Source: JACDDK01 sp038198445
GTDB taxonomy: Bacteria; Actinomycetota; Rubrobacteria; Rubrobacterales; Rubrobacteraceae
NCBI GenBank assembly: GCA_038198445.1
Contig: JBBPZZ010000099.1
Span: forward strand, 1 to 14,420
Length of the DNA: 14,420 nucleotides
Direction: 5' to 3'
Part shown: piece by piece, positions 1-6,329 of the stretch
Position numbering within the stretch: the stretch's first letter is position 1
Layout: each line of letters begins with the position of its first letter
The notes under the pieces: generated by a model
Database searches by the model: none
Told to the model about the DNA's origin: nothing
Seen by the model: only the letters and a program-made list of their open reading frames with translations
Made by a program: the position numbers and the translations under genes

Positions 1-94
1 AGATACCAAGGAACTCCGCGATCTCCCTCCTTGGGATGCCACGTTCCACGGCGGCGAGCACCTTCAGTCTGAGGTCCTTTGAGTATGCGTTCAT
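1..94 (-). CDS. IS630-family transposase, N-terminal part (runs off window)
   Basis: The minus strand from the ATG at 94 reads 31 codons to the window edge without a stop, beginning MNAYSKDLRLKVLAAVERG and continuing into a helix-turn-helix of the form I-P-R-R-E-I-A-E-F-L-G. The opening (M-x-A-Y-S-x-D-L-R) followed by an HTH is typical of the N-terminus of IS630-family transposases, which bind the element ends. The catalytic DDE domain lies outside the window, so I cannot say whether the gene is intact. I could not define a terminal inverted repeat in the bases just right of the start (95-135). IS630 versus another HTH-first transposase family is inferred from this short stretch only. Confidence 0.65.
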   Translation of the reverse strand, partial: MNAYSKDLRLKVLAAVERGIPRREIAEFLGI

Positions 95-327
95 GCTACA
101 TAGTGTCGCTGCCTTGCAGTTACTTTGCAAACCGCTCTAATGGTCCCGATGAGCGGCAACGGAAAATCCTGGAGTCCGCAGTCGAACGCGACCAGGGCCG
201 CAGAGCCCACAAGGCACTGGATAACTCTGAAGCCGGACGTCAGGTAGCGCGCCGGCTTGAAGCAGCGGAGGAGTTCATCGAACTGTTGCGGGCGAATCTT
301 GCAACCCACGAGCAGGAGATCTCATAA
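79..327 (+). CDS. Small hypothetical ORF, possibly a gene remnant
   Basis: An 82-codon open frame (TTG at 79, ATG at 85) ends at 327. Its first ~15 codons lie antisense to, and upstream of, the IS630-like transposase start, so they probably are not native. From about residue 20 the product is hydrophilic and strongly charged, with regular Glu/Arg/Ala spacing (for example AEEFIELLRANLATHEQEIS at the C-terminus) suggesting amphipathic or coiled-coil helix. No family recognised and no convincing ribosome binding site. The likeliest reading is the 3' end of a gene whose start was replaced by the IS630 insertion; it may also be noncoding. Confidence 0.25.
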   Translation: MSMRSCYIVSLPCSYFANRSNGPDERQRKILESAVERDQGRRAHKALDNSEAGRQVARRLEAAEEFIELLRANLATHEQEIS

Positions 328-397
328 GAGCTCTCACAGCATGACCCTGCGCCAGTCCGAGTCAAGGCCCATGACAGCTAGAGTTCATAGAGTTCAT

Positions 398-1495
398 TCA
401 TAGCTTCGCCACCCCCGCACGGGCCCGCTTCTCATCGGAGAGGGCATACTTCATCACCTGCGAGAGATCCGAGTGTCCCATAAGCTCCGCGAGCTCCCTC
501 ACCTGATGCGGATTCTCCTGCAAGTACCACGTCCCGAACGTGCGCCTCAGGTCGTGAGGCTTTATGTCGAGTTTCTTGATGGAGTTCTGCCGGACCCATT
601 TGTATAGACGCCGCCGCACGGTGTTCTCCGAGACTCTACCGCCCTTCTCGTTGAGAAAGAGGTGGGGAGGAGCAGCAACTCCGGCCGCCACCAGCTCGTC
701 CCGGACCCGCAGGTAGCGTCTCAAGGATTTCCTTAGCTTCGGGCTCATCGGCACGATACGCTCCTTGTTGCCCTTGCCCCGGGCAACCCTCACCTCCTCT
801 TCGCCACGGGAGAAGGAAAGATCCGCCAGGGTAAGGGCTGTAGCCTCTTCTATCCGTAGACCTGCGTAGATCATCACCGAGAAAGCCGCGTGATCCCGGG
901 CGGCCAAAACCCTTGCCACCGCCTGCTTCCTCGCCGCTTTCGGGGCACCAGCCTCTTCGACGGAATAATCCGATGCGCTAGTGTTTTCTGTTGCTTGCTT
1001 GGCGATAGGGGAGAGGAGCATCTCGGCCTCGCGTTTAGTCAGATAGGAGCGTTTCGGGGATCGCTGATGGAAGCGTACCTCATCCAGGTTCTCTATGAGA
1101 TCTTGGAGCTTCGTTCTTTTAGAAATGGTCTTGAAGAAGCTGCGGAGTACAGCCAGGTGGCTCTTGCGGGAGGTGTCCGAGAGGCCACGCTCCTTGAGGT
1201 GGATTATGTAGGCTTCGACGTCGTCGGCACCCATATCTATATAGGGTGCGTCCACCGGAGTGCCGTCGGCTGCACCATTTTCACCACCGTCATCGCCGCC
1301 AAGTCGTGCTGCCATCCATCGCTGGAAGAGATCTAGCTTCTTGCGGTACTCGTCTATGGTCCTCTCGGAGCGCCCGCCGGCACGCTTGGCCGAGAGGAAG
1401 AAGTGGATAGCATATCCTAGATAAAGTTCACCAACTTCGTCCGCAGGCCGTTCGACCGCTTGTGTCCCAGTAGTGCCTTCCGTCTTCTCGCTCAT
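398..1495 (-). CDS. Tyrosine recombinase/integrase (XerC/XerD-like)
   Basis: A 365-residue site-specific recombinase that would cut and rejoin DNA through a 3'-phosphotyrosine. The N-terminal SAM-like core-binding domain covers roughly residues 25-130 and the catalytic domain 150-365. The full catalytic set is visible: Arg214 in AGLRIEEA, Lys241 in GKGNKERIVP, His314 and Arg317 in HDLRR, His341 in GHSDLS, and Tyr350 in VMKYAL. Length is above the ~300 of XerC/D because of two low-complexity insertions: a Gly/Asp/Ala stretch near 66-84 and an acidic/Ala stretch near 168-188. The ATG at 1495 has a good ribosome site (GGGAGG, 9 nt upstream on the minus strand). It lies between a transposase, a truncated glycosyltransferase and an ISL3 remnant, and probably belongs to a mobile or integrated element rather than being the chromosomal Xer. 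It appears intact. Confidence 0.88.
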   Translation of the reverse strand: MSEKTEGTTGTQAVERPADEVGELYLGYAIHFFLSAKRAGGRSERTIDEYRKKLDLFQRWMAARLGGDDGGENGAADGTPVDAPYIDMGADDVEAYIIHLKERGLSDTSRKSHLAVLRSFFKTISKRTKLQDLIENLDEVRFHQRSPKRSYLTKREAEMLLSPIAKQATENTSASDYSVEEAGAPKAARKQAVARVLAARDHAAFSVMIYAGLRIEEATALTLADLSFSRGEEEVRVARGKGNKERIVPMSPKLRKSLRRYLRVRDELVAAGVAAPPHLFLNEKGGRVSENTVRRRLYKWVRQNSIKKLDIKPHDLRRTFGTWYLQENPHQVRELAELMGHSDLSQVMKYALSDEKRARAGVAKL

Positions 1496-1537
1496 CGTGT
1501 CCGTCCTCCCATTCCACCTACAGTGAAGATACTTGAT

Positions 1538-1565
1538 ATTATCTTACACGATAGTAGGGAGTGAA
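1538..1565 (-). promoter_or_regulatory. Candidate promoter of the tyrosine recombinase
   Basis: On the minus strand TTCACT (1560-1565) and GATAAT (1538-1543) are separated by 16 bp and lie about 45 bp upstream of the recombinase start. The -10 match is good and the -35 match is moderate (4 of 6). The -10 hexamer sits inside the first copy of the repeated motif described separately, so a protein binding the repeat would cover the promoter. Confidence 0.4.
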
Positions 1566-1628
1566 TCACCGTAGATAAGCGGTTTGTGGTCGGAGTCGGG
1601 CGAAACGCGAATTATCTTACACGGATAG
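1538..1628. repeat. Repeated TTATCTTAC-type motif upstream of the recombinase
   Basis: ATTATCTTACACG occurs at 1538-1550 and again at 1611-1623, 73 bp apart. Both copies are followed by (G)ATAG, giving 17 matching bases with one inserted G. Between them, 1571-1579 (GTAGATAAG) is a related motif in the opposite orientation. The first copy also forms half of a short inverted repeat, AAGATA (1526-1531) and TATCTT (1540-1545), around an 8-bp centre. The second copy supplies the last codons and stop of the truncated glycosyltransferase frame. These may be recombinase or regulator binding sites, or mark an element boundary. Confidence 0.45.
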
Positions 1629-1962
1629 GGCCACATTTTCGGGGCTTTTCGAAGGGTGAAATGATGCCGAGGTAACCACGAACGATCGGAACCTTACCGG
1701 CAAAGACCAGTCCCAAAATAACTTCGCAAGTGGCATGATGCAGATAGATAAGGTCGAATTCCTCTCCGCTCAAGGAGCGGAGATCTGGCAGCGAAAAGAC
1801 TGGGAAGCTTTCCTCCCTCAACGTATCCGCCACCATCCCGGGTTTCAAAGTGAACACGGCAACTTGGTGCCCTGCCCGCCGGAACCCTCGGCAAAGGTCT
1901 GCGGTATGAAGCTCGCTCCCGGCACGGTACTCGAGATGGTTGTTCGCGATCAAGAGCTTCAT
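1612..1962 (-). pseudogene. Glycosyltransferase (GT4-type) N-terminal remnant
   Basis: The product starts MKLLIANNHLEYRAGSELHT and continues with a Rossmann-like pattern: conserved Asn-Asn after strand 1, then a helix (ADLCRGFRRAGHQV), strand (AVFTL) and further alternation up to PIVRGYLGIISPFEKPRK. This matches the acceptor-binding N-terminal half of family-4-type glycosyltransferases, which are usually 350-400 residues. Here the frame ends after 116 residues, so the nucleotide-sugar-binding C-terminal half is absent. Identity appears to break near 1630, and the last codons fall within the repeat next to the recombinase. A start at 1962 is plausible. The truncated product should not transfer sugar; the role of the parent gene (surface polysaccharide or glycolipid) is a guess. 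Confidence 0.65.
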
Positions 1963-2084
1963 TGTCCTGCCCGCCTAACGCACGAAGTTTGGGCTCCCCC
2001 GCTAGCACGGTTCTTCCTGGCTTTCGGTGAAGAGGGGCGGCAAGCTGCCAGCAGAGAAAACCCGACAGATGATCGAGGTCGCCC

Positions 2085-2914
2085 ATGTCCGACTCCCGCA
2101 CCGTGCTGCCCGCTCCCGAGCTGCTTAACCTGACCGGTGTTCGCGTCACCGAAAGCGCCATCACCCTTGTCGCACGAACCGCATCGTGCGTAGCTCGTTG
2201 CCCGGTGTGCGGGAAGCGATCCGGAAGGGTCCACTCCCGGTACACGAGAACGCTGGCCGATCTGCCCTGGCAGGGAGTCCCCGCTACCGTTTGTCTGCAC
2301 GCCCGAAGGTTCTTCTGCGCCCAGAGGGCCTGCGGCCGAGCGATCTTCGCGGAGCGGCTACCGGAACTCGTAGAACACTATGCTCGCAGGATCAAGCGTC
2401 TCAACGACTGGTTCACGCATGTCTCCTTCGCGCTCGGAGCCGAGGTTGGCGCCCGGCTGTTGAAGGATCTCGGAGTGGTAGTCTCCGGCGACACTTTGTT
2501 GAGCCACATCCGCTCGGCACGCCTTCAGGATCATGGGACGCCAAGAGTTCTGAGTGTGGACGACTTCGCTTTCCGTCGCGGGACCTGCTACGGGACTGTT
2601 GTAGTGGACCTCGAACGTCACACGCTGGTGGACATCCTGCCGGACCGTAGCGCGGACGCCTTCGCCCGGTGGCTCAGGGAGCATCCGGGAGTGGAAGTGA
2701 TGAGCCGAGATCGCGGTGGAGAGTACGCCGAAGCGGCAAGGAGGGCCGCTTCTCACGCCGTACAGGTCGCCGACCGCTTCCAGTCTTCAAGTACCTCTAC
2801 GACTCCGTGGAGAAGCTGGTGGAACACAACCGGCACGCCCTCCGCGAGAGCTCCGCGCCCGAGGACGGTATGACAGCAGGTAAGTCGAATACAATACGAG
2901 AGGAAAGCCGTTAG
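2085..2914 (+). pseudogene. ISL3-family transposase, frameshifted and truncated
   Basis: The first 232 codons encode a typical ISL3 N-terminus. There is a zinc finger (Cys39/Cys42 in CPVCG, with Cys78 and Cys83 in FFCAQRAC), then an HTH region and the DDE start (Asp159/Asp160 in VLSVDDFAFRRG, Asp209 in MSRDRGG). After ...VQVADRF the frame shifts: the expected continuation (VFKYLYDSVEKLVEHNRHALRE) is in the next frame from 2783. One missing base in the expected His codon after 2781-2782 explains this. The shifted frame stops at 2914, only about 45 codons later, so the C-terminal region with the last catalytic Glu is missing; family members are usually over 400 residues. A candidate left end (GGCTTTCGGTGAAGAGG) begins at 2019. 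It is not expected to be active. Confidence 0.85.
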
Positions 2915-2928
2915 AGAGTTCGGAGCAC

Positions 2929-3897
2929 ATGCAGATCGTACCCACGAAGAACCTCATAGTCTCTCAGCGAATCGCCGCGGACCTGCTCGGCCGCAACGTG
3001 GGAGAACGCCTGCCCACAACGCTTCGATATCAAGAGTTGCTCGAGGTGGGATCCGGCACCGTGCAAAAAGCTCTAAGAGACCTGGAAAGCGTGGGCGCGG
3101 TGCAAACCCGAGCGCGAGGTCATCAAGGTACATACATTCTGGAACTTTGCGTGGACAAACTCTGGGCTATTGCCGGGCTGGGACCCGTGACGGGCGTCAT
3201 GCCCCTTCCGAACTCCGCAGAGTGGGCTGGTCTCGCCACGGGGCTTCGATCGGAGTTCGAAAAATTGGGAATACCTCTTCAAGCACTCTATGTTCATGGA
3301 TCGTACAACCGCGCGACGCTGGTAGCCGAAGGCAAGGCTGACTTCGCGATCCTCTCCAGGGAAGCAGCGAGCCATGCAGCGGCGCGGAAGGGAGAGTGGT
3401 CCACTCTCGACCTCGGGCCGTGGACTTACTATAGCGTTGACTCTCTCGTCGTACTCTTGCGACCCGGCATAGCGGATATGGATGGCTCTGCGCCTGCAGA
3501 CGAGGGACAGAAAGCTCGTGAGATCCGCGTGGTCGGTATAGATCCCGATTCCTATGATCATCATCAACTCACCCTTGCCGAGTTTCCGGATGGGACGGGT
3601 CTAGAATACGTCCATTGCGCCTATCCGCATATTCCGGCCGCCGTTGCCGAGGGCATGATCGACGCCGCAGTCTGGAACCGCACGATGCTGGCCATCCCGC
3701 TGGAGCTGGTAGGGGCGGCGGTCAGGCCCCTACGGCACGCCAATGCCATCGCCTTGAGCCGGTCGCTGAACCGCGCGGTGCTCCTGAGCTGCGGGTTACG
3801 GCCGGAGGTCGCCGCGATCTTAGGGCGAATCGACCGGAGATCCGTGACGAAAGTTCAGGGCCAGGTGCTTACGCAAGAAATCTTGCCGATGTATTGA
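2929..3897 (+). CDS. YhfZ-like GntR-related transcriptional regulator
   Basis: A 322-residue protein. Residues ~10-70 form a winged helix-turn-helix (LPTTLRYQELLEVGSGTVQK, then LRDLESVGAVQTRARGHQGTYI), where the first-to-second-helix spacing and the Gly-rich wing resemble GntR-type DNA binding. Residues ~75-322 resemble the YhfZ C-terminal domain, a periplasmic-binding-protein-like fold expected to sense a small ligand (markers: LADFAIL-like KADFAILSREAA, VVGIDPDSYDHH, VHCAYPHIPAAVAEG, IDAAVWN). E. coli YhfZ is about 300 residues and sits in the yhf operon; none of that operon's other genes is here. The gene converges on the HAD gene 21 bp away. A short-spaced GGAG (2922-2925) precedes the ATG. 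It probably controls the six-gene operon; the ligand is unknown. Confidence 0.75.
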   Translation: MQIVPTKNLIVSQRIAADLLGRNVGERLPTTLRYQELLEVGSGTVQKALRDLESVGAVQTRARGHQGTYILELCVDKLWAIAGLGPVTGVMPLPNSAEWAGLATGLRSEFEKLGIPLQALYVHGSYNRATLVAEGKADFAILSREAASHAAARKGEWSTLDLGPWTYYSVDSLVVLLRPGIADMDGSAPADEGQKAREIRVVGIDPDSYDHHQLTLAEFPDGTGLEYVHCAYPHIPAAVAEGMIDAAVWNRTMLAIPLELVGAAVRPLRHANAIALSRSLNRAVLLSCGLRPEVAAILGRIDRRSVTKVQGQVLTQEILPMY

Positions 3898-3918
3898 TTT
3901 TGGCGTGCTTTGGAACGG

Positions 3919-4710
3919 CTAGACGCCTATCGCCCTGAGAATCGGTCCGAGAAGGCCCTCCTCTCGCACGTCGAGGACGTGATCCGCGTGGGCCTTGATG
4001 GCATCGGGGCTGTCCTCCGGCGCGAAGGACAGGTCCGCGAGGTCGAAGAGCGGCAGGTCATTCTCGCCGTCCCCCGCAACCACGAGCTTCGTACCGGCGG
4101 GCCTCCCGCCGAGCAGGGCCTCGAGGCCCCGGCCTTTGTCGACGCCGACCCGCGTGAACTCGAGCACCGTCGGTAGGGAGTAGGCCCGCTCCATCACCAG
4201 TTCCGCCGTCTTGGTCGCGAAGGCGCGTAGCGTCTCCGGAGACTGCGCGATGCACACCACCTTCGTGAGTGGCGCATCGGGGCTCTCCGGCGAGAACGGA
4301 CGCGTCCTCAAAGAGAAGCGTCGCACCATCTGCCACCCCGCCTTGCTGGGCCACAGCATCCGCACCTCGTCAGTGCTGAACAACAGGAATGTCACCCGGG
4401 GAGAGGCGAGCATGGCCTTGACAAGAGCGTCACGGACGTCCGGTGCAAACGGATGCTGCGCGTGCAGTCTCTCGTCGGCTTCGTACACGGCCGCGCCGTT
4501 TTCTAGGACGAGCGGGAACGGGATGAGGCGATCCGCGAAGAGCCCGTGCCACCCGAGCGTATGCCGCACGGCGTGCAGCGGTCGGCCGGTGGCCGGAACC
4601 AAGGTAACCGGAGGCTCGCTCCCCAGGATCTTCACGTCGCGCGGGTGGATGCGACCCTCGCCGTCCACGAGCGTGCCGTCGAAGTCGAAGCAGATTATCG
4701 TATCTGGCAC
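3919..4710 (-). CDS. HAD-superfamily phosphatase (Cof/type IIB-like)
   Basis: A 263-residue cytosolic phosphatase using an Asp nucleophile and Mg2+. Motif I is Asp9 and Asp11 in CFDFDGTLVD, motif II Thr41 in VPATGR, motif III Lys192 in VGVDKGRGLE, and motif IV is GDGENDLPLF around 213-222. The cap between motifs II and III fits the C2 cap of the Cof, sucrose-phosphatase and mannosyl-3-phosphoglycerate-phosphatase group. The frame stays open far upstream, inside the dehydrogenase gene, so the start must be chosen. I take GTG at 4710, 8 bp past the dehydrogenase stop, with AGAGG 5 nt upstream overlapping that stop codon, which implies coupled translation. It is the last operon gene. Its substrate is probably a phosphorylated intermediate of the same pathway, but HAD specificity cannot be read from sequence. 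Confidence 0.8.
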   Translation of the reverse strand: MPDTIICFDFDGTLVDGEGRIHPRDVKILGSEPPVTLVPATGRPLHAVRHTLGWHGLFADRLIPFPLVLENGAAVYEADERLHAQHPFAPDVRDALVKAMLASPRVTFLLFSTDEVRMLWPSKAGWQMVRRFSLRTRPFSPESPDAPLTKVVCIAQSPETLRAFATKTAELVMERAYSLPTVLEFTRVGVDKGRGLEALLGGRPAGTKLVVAGDGENDLPLFDLADLSFAPEDSPDAIKAHADHVLDVREEGLLGPILRAIGV

Positions 4711-4718
4711 AGCAGCCT

Positions 4719-6212
4719 CTACGTCCGTCGCCTGCGGACAAGGTCCGCTAACTCGTGCATCCTCGCGAACACACGCTCGGTGTGGGTGTCGTCGAAGAGG
4801 CTCGTGTAGAAGAGCAGGTCCCCGTGGCTGAAGCGCTTTCGCATGAGGTGCGCGTTGCGGAAGGCCCACCGGGCCTCGGCCTCGGGCACGGGCACGTTGA
4901 GTTCCTCGAAGAGCAGCGGGTGACCGGCCTCGGCGAGCGCCTCGACGACGGCCTCGGGCTTCGGGACCAACTCGCGCAGGCGTACCTTCGCGTCGTCCCA
5001 GTCTTCGAGGAGGGCCTCGAAGCGCGATCGAGCCTCGCTCCAATCCCAGAGCTTTTGCCGGTAGTCGCTCCAGCACTCGTCGGCAATTGCGCCCGAGGGG
5101 TCGACCTCGGCGAAGGCGCTCCGCATGCGCTCCTCCATCTCCCCGAACGACGGGTAACAGGCGTCCACGTCGACCTTCTTGGGGTCGAGGTTCTCCAGCA
5201 GCCGGTCCCAGGAGATGGAGGCGGCGATGGTCGCGACGCCGACCTGCAGCCCGTGGCTGGCGACCGGGCGCCCGAATTGCTCGGCCCCCATATCCAGCAT
5301 GTGGGAGACGACGTGCTCGTAGCCCGAGAGCGGGGAGGTCTCGCCGGCGAAGGTCATCGAGAGCCCGCCGAGCGCCAAGACCTTGGCGAGCACCTCCATG
5401 CCGACGGGTGAGCGGGCCCTGATCTCCTTCGCGTACGGGAGCGTGAGCTCCCTGGCGTCCTCGAGGACGTACCACGAGGCCTCCAGGTAGCCGGCTCCCG
5501 TCACGAGGTCGTTGAGGTACCAGTCGCCGAAGGAGACAAAGCCGGCGCTCATGTCGCCGACGCCGCCCAGGGAATACTCGAGGGGCGCCTCGCGCAGGAC
5601 CTGCGTGTCGGCGACGAGCGCGTCGGGTAACCTGGAGGGCCAGGTTCGCTTCACTCCGTCCTTGGAGATCACCGCCATCCCCGAGGTGAAAGCGGGGGCG
5701 GAGTTAGCGGTCTGGCAGACCGCTAACGGCACCCGCCTCCCTTCCGGGTTCTCCTGCTGGTAGGTGAGGCAGGCGTGCTTTGCGATGTCCGTGATCACGC
5801 CAGAGCCCAAGGCCACGACCACCGTGCCGGGGCGGATCTCCCCCTTGACGATCTCGACCTCGCGGAAGTCCGGGTGGACGACGCCGTGCTCGTCGCCCGC
5901 CAGTTCGACGGGGCGCACCTCGCGCCCTCGCCGGCCCATCATCTCTCTGACCATCGGCTTCAGGTTGGCACCTCCCCGCGTCATGGGCGTCTCGTCCATC
6001 ACGAGGATCACGTCCCCGGTCTCGGGCGCGAGGTCCCCCAGCACCGCGGGTAGTTCCGCGATCGCCTCCGGCCCGACCAGCACCCTAGTCAGTCCCAACT
6101 CGGGGATCTTGTCGCCGTCCTCCCAACCTTTCGCCTCCCTCTTGAGGCCCTCCACGTCGGCGGGGTCGTGGCGGAAGACCGGGGGCGGGGGAAGCACTTT
6201 CCTATCCGCCAT
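4719..6212 (-). CDS. AraM/glycerol-1-phosphate dehydrogenase-like metal-dependent dehydrogenase
   Basis: A 497-residue member of the iron-type alcohol dehydrogenase/dehydroquinate-synthase-like fold, closest in motifs to AraM and archaeal G1P dehydrogenase, which interconvert dihydroxyacetone phosphate and sn-glycerol 1-phosphate. The nucleotide-binding segment is ALGSGVITDIAKH (~134-146), followed by CQTANSAPAFTSG. Metal ligand candidates are Asp220 (GGVGDMSAG), His300 (SGYEHVVSH) and His320 (ASHGLQVGV). Typical relatives are 350-400 residues. Extra length lies at the N-terminus (~40 residues) and in an acidic, Trp-rich helical C-terminal region. The ATG at 6212 follows GAGGG. It is the fifth gene of the operon, 117 bp after the kinase. 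Activity on another polyol phosphate is possible, so the name is a family call, not a substrate assignment. Confidence 0.75.
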   Translation of the reverse strand: MADRKVLPPPPVFRHDPADVEGLKREAKGWEDGDKIPELGLTRVLVGPEAIAELPAVLGDLAPETGDVILVMDETPMTRGGANLKPMVREMMGRRGREVRPVELAGDEHGVVHPDFREVEIVKGEIRPGTVVVALGSGVITDIAKHACLTYQQENPEGRRVPLAVCQTANSAPAFTSGMAVISKDGVKRTWPSRLPDALVADTQVLREAPLEYSLGGVGDMSAGFVSFGDWYLNDLVTGAGYLEASWYVLEDARELTLPYAKEIRARSPVGMEVLAKVLALGGLSMTFAGETSPLSGYEHVVSHMLDMGAEQFGRPVASHGLQVGVATIAASISWDRLLENLDPKKVDVDACYPSFGEMEERMRSAFAEVDPSGAIADECWSDYRQKLWDWSEARSRFEALLEDWDDAKVRLRELVPKPEAVVEALAEAGHPLLFEELNVPVPEAEARWAFRNAHLMRKRFSHGDLLFYTSLFDDTHTERVFARMHELADLVRRRRT

Positions 6213-6329
6213 CTATCCCTCGATTCTCTTCGGTCCGTACCGGCGGACGCTGCTCGTGGTACACGACGCGGAAGGGTAGCGGACGCGGTGGCCTTCGTGC
6301 CCCCGCGGCGTTCTTCGCGGCCTGTGGGA
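6213..6329 (-). other. 117-bp spacer within the operon
   Basis: This is the only sizeable gap in the operon. It contains a small GC-rich inverted repeat (CCGCG/CGCGG with an 8-nt loop near 6303-6320) but no T-run after it, so it is not a convincing terminator. The GAGGG ribosome site of the dehydrogenase lies at its end. I see no clear promoter hexamers. RNA processing or attenuation here could set the ratio of the upstream enzymes to the last two, but nothing in the sequence proves it. Confidence 0.3.

Noticed and set aside
890..1336. 148-codon plus-strand frame inside the recombinase gene
   Set aside because: Antisense shadow of a clearly conserved recombinase; no motif of its own.
4711..5475. 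Upstream extension of the HAD frame as one 518-residue protein
   Set aside because: The extra N-terminal part is an Arg-rich shadow of the dehydrogenase gene; the HAD fold begins right at the GTG at 4710 with a ribosome site in front.
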